From Actinomycetes bacterium (GTDB lineage: Bacteria > Actinomycetota > Actinomycetes > Streptosporangiales > Streptosporangiaceae): a stretch of DNA of 7,754 nt. The DNA lies in NCBI GenBank assembly GCA_023425615.1, contig JAFACJ010000517.1, positions 1-7,754 on the forward strand, given 5' to 3'. The translations under genes and the position numbers were made by a program. The notes beneath the pieces were generated by a model that did not search any database, was not told the origin of the DNA, and saw only the letters and a list, made by a program, of their open reading frames with translations. This document shows, piece after piece, positions 5,669-7,754 of the stretch (position 1 is the stretch's first letter; every line of letters begins with the position of its first letter).

Positions 5669-6640
5669 GTGCGCATCGCCGTGACAGGCTCCATCGCGAC
5701 CGACCATCTGATGACCTTCCCCGGCAGGTTCTCCGATCAGCTGCTGCCCGACCAGCTCCAGCAGGTCTCCCTCTCCTTCCTGGTGGACGAGCTGGAGATC
5801 CGGCGCGGCGGCATCGCCGCCAACATCTCCTTCGGCCTGGGCAGCCTGGGTCTGCGCCCGCTGCTGGTCGGCGCGGTCGGCGCGGACTTCGCCGACTACC
5901 GGGCCTGGCTGGAGCGCCACGGCGTGGACTGCACCGGCGTGCACATCTCCGAGCTGCGGCACACCGCCCGGTTCATGTGCACCACCGACGCCGACCACAA
6001 CCAGATGGCGTCGTTCTACGCCGGCGCGATGAGCGAGGCGCGCAACATCGAACTGGCACCCCTCGGCGCGCTCGACCTGGTGGTGATCAGCCCCAACGAC
6101 CCCGAGGCGATGGTCCGGCACACCGACGAGTGCCGCACCCGCGGCATCCCGTTCGTCGCCGACCCCTCACAGCAGCTCGCCCGCATGGACGGCGCCGAGG
6201 TGCGCCACCTCATCGGCGGCGCCGCGTACCTGTTCACCAACGAGTACGAGAAGGCGCTCTGCGAGCAGAAGTCCGGCTGGTCGGACGCCGAGATCCTGGA
6301 CCAGGTCGGCATCCGGGTCACCACCCTGGGCGCCAAGGGCGTCGTCATCGACCGCAAGGGCGAGCCGGGCCTGCACGTCCCCGCCGCGCCCGAGGTCCGC
6401 AAGGTCGAGCCGACCGGGGTCGGCGACGCCTTCCGCGCCGGCTTCCTCGCCGCCGTCGCCTGGGGCCTGAACCTGGAGCGCGCCGCCCAGCTCGGCAACC
6501 TGATCGCCGCACACGCCCTGGAGACCGCGGGCGGCCAGGAGTACACCCTGCTCCGCGACGACCTGCTGGCCCGCATGAACGGCGCCTACGGCCCGGAGGC
6601 CGCCGAAGAGATCGCTGCGTTCATGGTCCCGCGTGTTTGA
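5669..6640 (+). CDS. PfkB-family carbohydrate/adenosine kinase (AdoK-like)
   Basis: A 323-aa ribokinase-fold (PfkB) kinase that transfers ATP phosphate to a sugar hydroxyl. It begins MRIAVTGSIATDHLMTFPGR. Residues 46-61 (RGGIAANISFGLGSLG) form the N-terminal PfkB signature and substrate-binding region; the C-terminal signature is EPTGVGDAFRAGF with the catalytic base D253. The anion hole reads GVGD rather than the usual GAGD, a conservative change. Length and sequence feel closest to the mycobacterial adenosine kinase Rv2202c, so adenosine salvage is the best guess; another sugar or nucleoside is possible. The GTG start (5669) has AAGGAG (5653-5658) at 10-nt spacing. Its stop codon lies inside a 17-bp tandem repeat, so the C-terminal MVPRV may be a recent product of that duplication. 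Confidence 0.9.
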   Translation: MRIAVTGSIATDHLMTFPGRFSDQLLPDQLQQVSLSFLVDELEIRRGGIAANISFGLGSLGLRPLLVGAVGADFADYRAWLERHGVDCTGVHISELRHTARFMCTTDADHNQMASFYAGAMSEARNIELAPLGALDLVVISPNDPEAMVRHTDECRTRGIPFVADPSQQLARMDGAEVRHLIGGAAYLFTNEYEKALCEQKSGWSDAEILDQVGIRVTTLGAKGVVIDRKGEPGLHVPAAPEVRKVEPTGVGDAFRAGFLAAVAWGLNLERAAQLGNLIAAHALETAGGQEYTLLRDDLLARMNGAYGPEAAEEIAAFMVPRV

Positions 6641-6666
6641 TGGTCCCGCGTGTTTGATGGTCCCGC
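6623..6666 (+). repeat. 17-bp tandem repeat (2.6 copies) across the kinase stop codon
   Basis: ATGGTCCCGCGTGTTTG occurs at 6623-6639 and again at 6640-6656 without mismatch, followed by a 10-bp partial third copy (6657-6666). The first copy encodes the last residues MVPRV of the kinase and most of its stop codon. Because 17 is not a multiple of 3, the second copy is in another frame and reads as a five-codon ATG-to-TGA mini-ORF overlapping the stop. It looks like replication slippage. Confidence 0.95.
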
Positions 6667-6679
6667 CTTCGGCGTGACG

Positions 6680-6769
6680 CGATCGGCGCTTTGGTCCACC
6701 GTCTTCCCTCAGATCTTGATCGCCTGGGGGCGATCAAGATCCTCAGTCCAGACGGTGGCGCGCCGATCG
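6680..6769. repeat. Nested palindrome, copy B module 1
   Basis: Three perfect stems are nested in 90 bp: CGATCGGCGC (6680-6689) with 6760-6769; CCACCGTCT (6696-6704) with 6750-6758; and GATCTTGATCGCC (6712-6724) with 6729-6741 around a TGGG loop. As RNA or extruded DNA this would be a long hairpin with small internal loops. The outer arm shares GATCGGCG with the terminal repeats of copy A. It lies between the convergent kinase and tusA-like genes, with no coding potential seen. Confidence 0.85.
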
Positions 6770-6778
6770 GACGGTCGC

Positions 6779-6830
6779 CCTCTCCACGGGGTGCTGCGGA
6801 AGGTACTTCCACGGGGTGCTGTGGAGAGCC
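6779..6830. repeat. Palindromic repeat, copy B module 2 (homologous to the core of copy A)
   Basis: CTCTCCAC (6780-6787) pairs with GTGGAGAG (6821-6828). Inside, TCCACGGGGTGCTG is directly repeated (6783-6796 and 6808-6821), and GGAAG-GTA-CTTCC (6798-6810) forms a small hairpin. This 52-bp block aligns with the reverse complement of 3765-3816, with 40 of 52 positions identical. The two copies are therefore related and in opposite orientations. Confidence 0.8.
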
Positions 6831-6851
6831 GTCGGCCGAGTGGACATGATC

Positions 6852-6867
6852 CGGCGCGAGTGCGCCG
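6852..6867 (-). terminator. GC hairpin downstream of the tusA-like gene
   Basis: CGGCGC-GAGT-GCGCCG is a perfect 6-bp stem with a tetraloop, 25 nt past the tusA-like stop codon. There is no T-tract. GC hairpins of this kind often serve as 3'-end signals in actinomycetes, so a terminator role is plausible but unproven. Confidence 0.4.
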
Positions 6868-6892
6868 CTGATCGTGCCGCGGCAGAGCCCAC

Positions 6893-7207
6893 TCAGTAAT
6901 CCCGGCGGACGTGGAAGGCCCAGCCGCCCTGGGGGAGGGGCTCCTCGCGGACGAAGGTCTGTGACTTCATCCGGCACCAGGCGGGGATGTCGGTGCGGGC
7001 GGCCACGTCGTCCGCCTGCACCGCGATGATCTGGCCGAGCTGCACCTCGCGGATGCGCTCGGCCAGCATGATGATCGGGATGGGGCACTTGCGGCCCAGC
7101 GCGTCCAGTACCAGGGCGGCGGGGGGGCCGGCCGGGACGGGCGGCGGCGCGGGCGCGACCGGCGCCTGCGGCTGCTTGCGGGCGGTAAGGCGGCGGCGCA
7201 AGCCCAT
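6893..7207 (-). CDS. TusA/SirA-like sulfurtransferase with a Pro/Ala-rich N-terminal extension
   Basis: A 104-aa small sulfur carrier. The TusA fold begins near residue 31 (ALVLDALGRKCPIPIIMLAERI); the CPxP motif with persulfide-accepting C41 is intact, and the late segment ADDVAARTDIPAWCRMKSQTF matches the family. Such proteins take persulfide sulfur from a cysteine desulfurase and pass it on, for example to tRNA thiolation or cofactor synthesis. Residues 1-30 are a basic then Ala/Pro-rich stretch (KQPQAPVAPAPPPVPAGPPA), longer than a typical ~80-aa TusA and reminiscent of an interdomain linker. The ATG at 7207 has AAGGGAAG (7216-7223) at 8-nt spacing. The desulfurase gene ends 32 nt upstream on the same strand, so the two are probably one operon and partners. 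A regulatory role cannot be excluded. Confidence 0.88.
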   Translation of the reverse strand: MGLRRRLTARKQPQAPVAPAPPPVPAGPPAALVLDALGRKCPIPIIMLAERIREVQLGQIIAVQADDVAARTDIPAWCRMKSQTFVREEPLPQGGWAFHVRRDY

Positions 7208-7239
7208 GGGTCACGCTTCCCTTCTCGGCGGTGCGGGCA

Positions 7240-7754
7240 TCAGATCACACCCGCGCTCTTGCGCAACCGGGTCACCGCGTCGGGCAGGACGGTGAGCAAC
7301 CGGTCGACGTCCGCGGTGTTCGCTTCACGGGGCAGCGATACCCGGACATTGCCATGGGTAATCACTCCCATGGCCTCCAGCACATGGCTTGGCTGAAGCG
7401 TATCGGCAGTGCAGGAACTGCCCGACGAAACCTCGAAACCCAGCCGGTCCAGTTCGGTGATGATGGCCTCTCCTTCCACATAGAGGAAGGAAAACGTCAC
7501 CAGGTGGGGAAGCCGTCCCTCGGGGTCGCCCACGATCTCCACGTCGTCCACCAGTTCCGGCAGCCGGGAGCGGATCCGCCCGACCAGTTCCCGCAGCCGC
7601 GGGGCGTCGGCGGCGAACTCGGCGGAGAACTCCTCCAGCGCCACCGCCGCGGCCAGGGCGGCGGGCACGTTGGGCCAGCCCGGCACCCGCCCGCCCTCCC
7701 GCTCGTCGGGGGGCAGCGGCGCCTTCCAGCGTGTGTTCTTGCGCACCACCAGCA
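7240..7754 (-). CDS. Cysteine desulfurase, C-terminal part (partial, cut by the right edge)
   Basis: About 170 C-terminal residues of a PLP-dependent class V aminotransferase-fold cysteine desulfurase (NifS/IscS/SufS superfamily), which removes sulfur from cysteine as a protein persulfide. The frame is open to base 7754. Visible signatures are LVVRKNTRW just after where the PLP lysine would lie (outside the window), GRVPGWPNVPAALA, LPHLVTFSF, the active-site loop SSGSSCTADT with the catalytic Cys codon at 7411-7413, and HGNVRVSLPRE near the end. The product ends KSAGVI at a TGA (7242-7240). It is followed after 32 nt by the TusA-like gene, its likely sulfur acceptor. The subgroup cannot be fixed from this half. 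The SGSSC loop, in place of the longer catalytic loop of IscS, is noted but not decisive. Confidence 0.92.
   Translation of the reverse strand, partial: LVVRKNTRWKAPLPPDEREGGRVPGWPNVPAALAAAVALEEFSAEFAADAPRLRELVGRIRSRLPELVDDVEIVGDPEGRLPHLVTFSFLYVEGEAIITELDRLGFEVSSGSSCTADTLQPSHVLEAMGVITHGNVRVSLPREANTADVDRLLTVLPDAVTRLRKSAGVI

Noticed and set aside
6640..6657. Five-codon ATG-TGA mini-ORF overlapping the kinase stop codon
   Set aside because: It is an automatic by-product of the 17-bp tandem duplication and has no ribosome site of its own.
3748..6830. The two related repeats as a CRISPR or tandem array
   Set aside because: The copies are 3 kb apart, inverted, imperfect and separated by genes; there are no spacers or cas genes.

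Overview
This window is an ordinary, gene-dense piece of a high-GC actinomycete chromosome. The GC-rich third codon positions, frequent GTG starts, the PspA/PspAA pair, the DUF3043 protein and the adjacent erpA and PfkB-type kinase genes all point that way. A Streptosporangiales-like host is a guess. I see no phage, transposase, tRNA, rRNA, CRISPR array or defence cassette, and no convincing new multi-gene system. The most unusual content is in the intergenic DNA.

Layout. Bases 1-449 (minus strand) hold the N-terminal part of a CobU-like cobalamin-assembly protein that runs off the left edge. A small conserved hypothetical gene (580-801, plus) diverges from it and converges on an aldo/keto reductase (882-1883, minus). 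The reductase sits 19 nt downstream of a two-helix DUF3043 membrane protein (1903-2499, minus), and the two probably form an operon. Divergent from these is the envelope-stress pair pspA-pspAA (2652-3726, plus), preceded by a good extracytoplasmic-function sigma promoter candidate. NadA, the 4Fe-4S quinolinate synthase of de novo NAD synthesis (3857-5008, minus), follows tail to tail with pspAA. Divergent from nadA is an ErpA/HesB Fe-S carrier (5244-5588, plus), then a strong intrinsic terminator and a PfkB-family adenosine/sugar kinase (5669-6640, plus). The right end carries a TusA-like sulfurtransferase (6893-7207, minus) just downstream of a cysteine desulfurase (7240-7754, minus) cut by the window edge.

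Functional themes. Three genes deal with sulfur mobilisation and Fe-S delivery (desulfurase, TusA-like protein, ErpA), and NadA between them is an Fe-S client enzyme. PspA, PspAA and perhaps DUF3043 are membrane-associated proteins. The rest is core metabolism.

Intergenic structure. Two of the three tail-to-tail junctions (pspAA/nadA and kinase/tusA-like) carry related, strongly self-complementary repeats. Their cores align over 52 bp with 40 identities, in opposite orientation. The second junction also has a 90-bp nested palindrome and a 17-bp tandem duplication that copies the kinase stop codon. These are the features most worth a genome-wide search. No stretch longer than about 300 bases lacks a gene.
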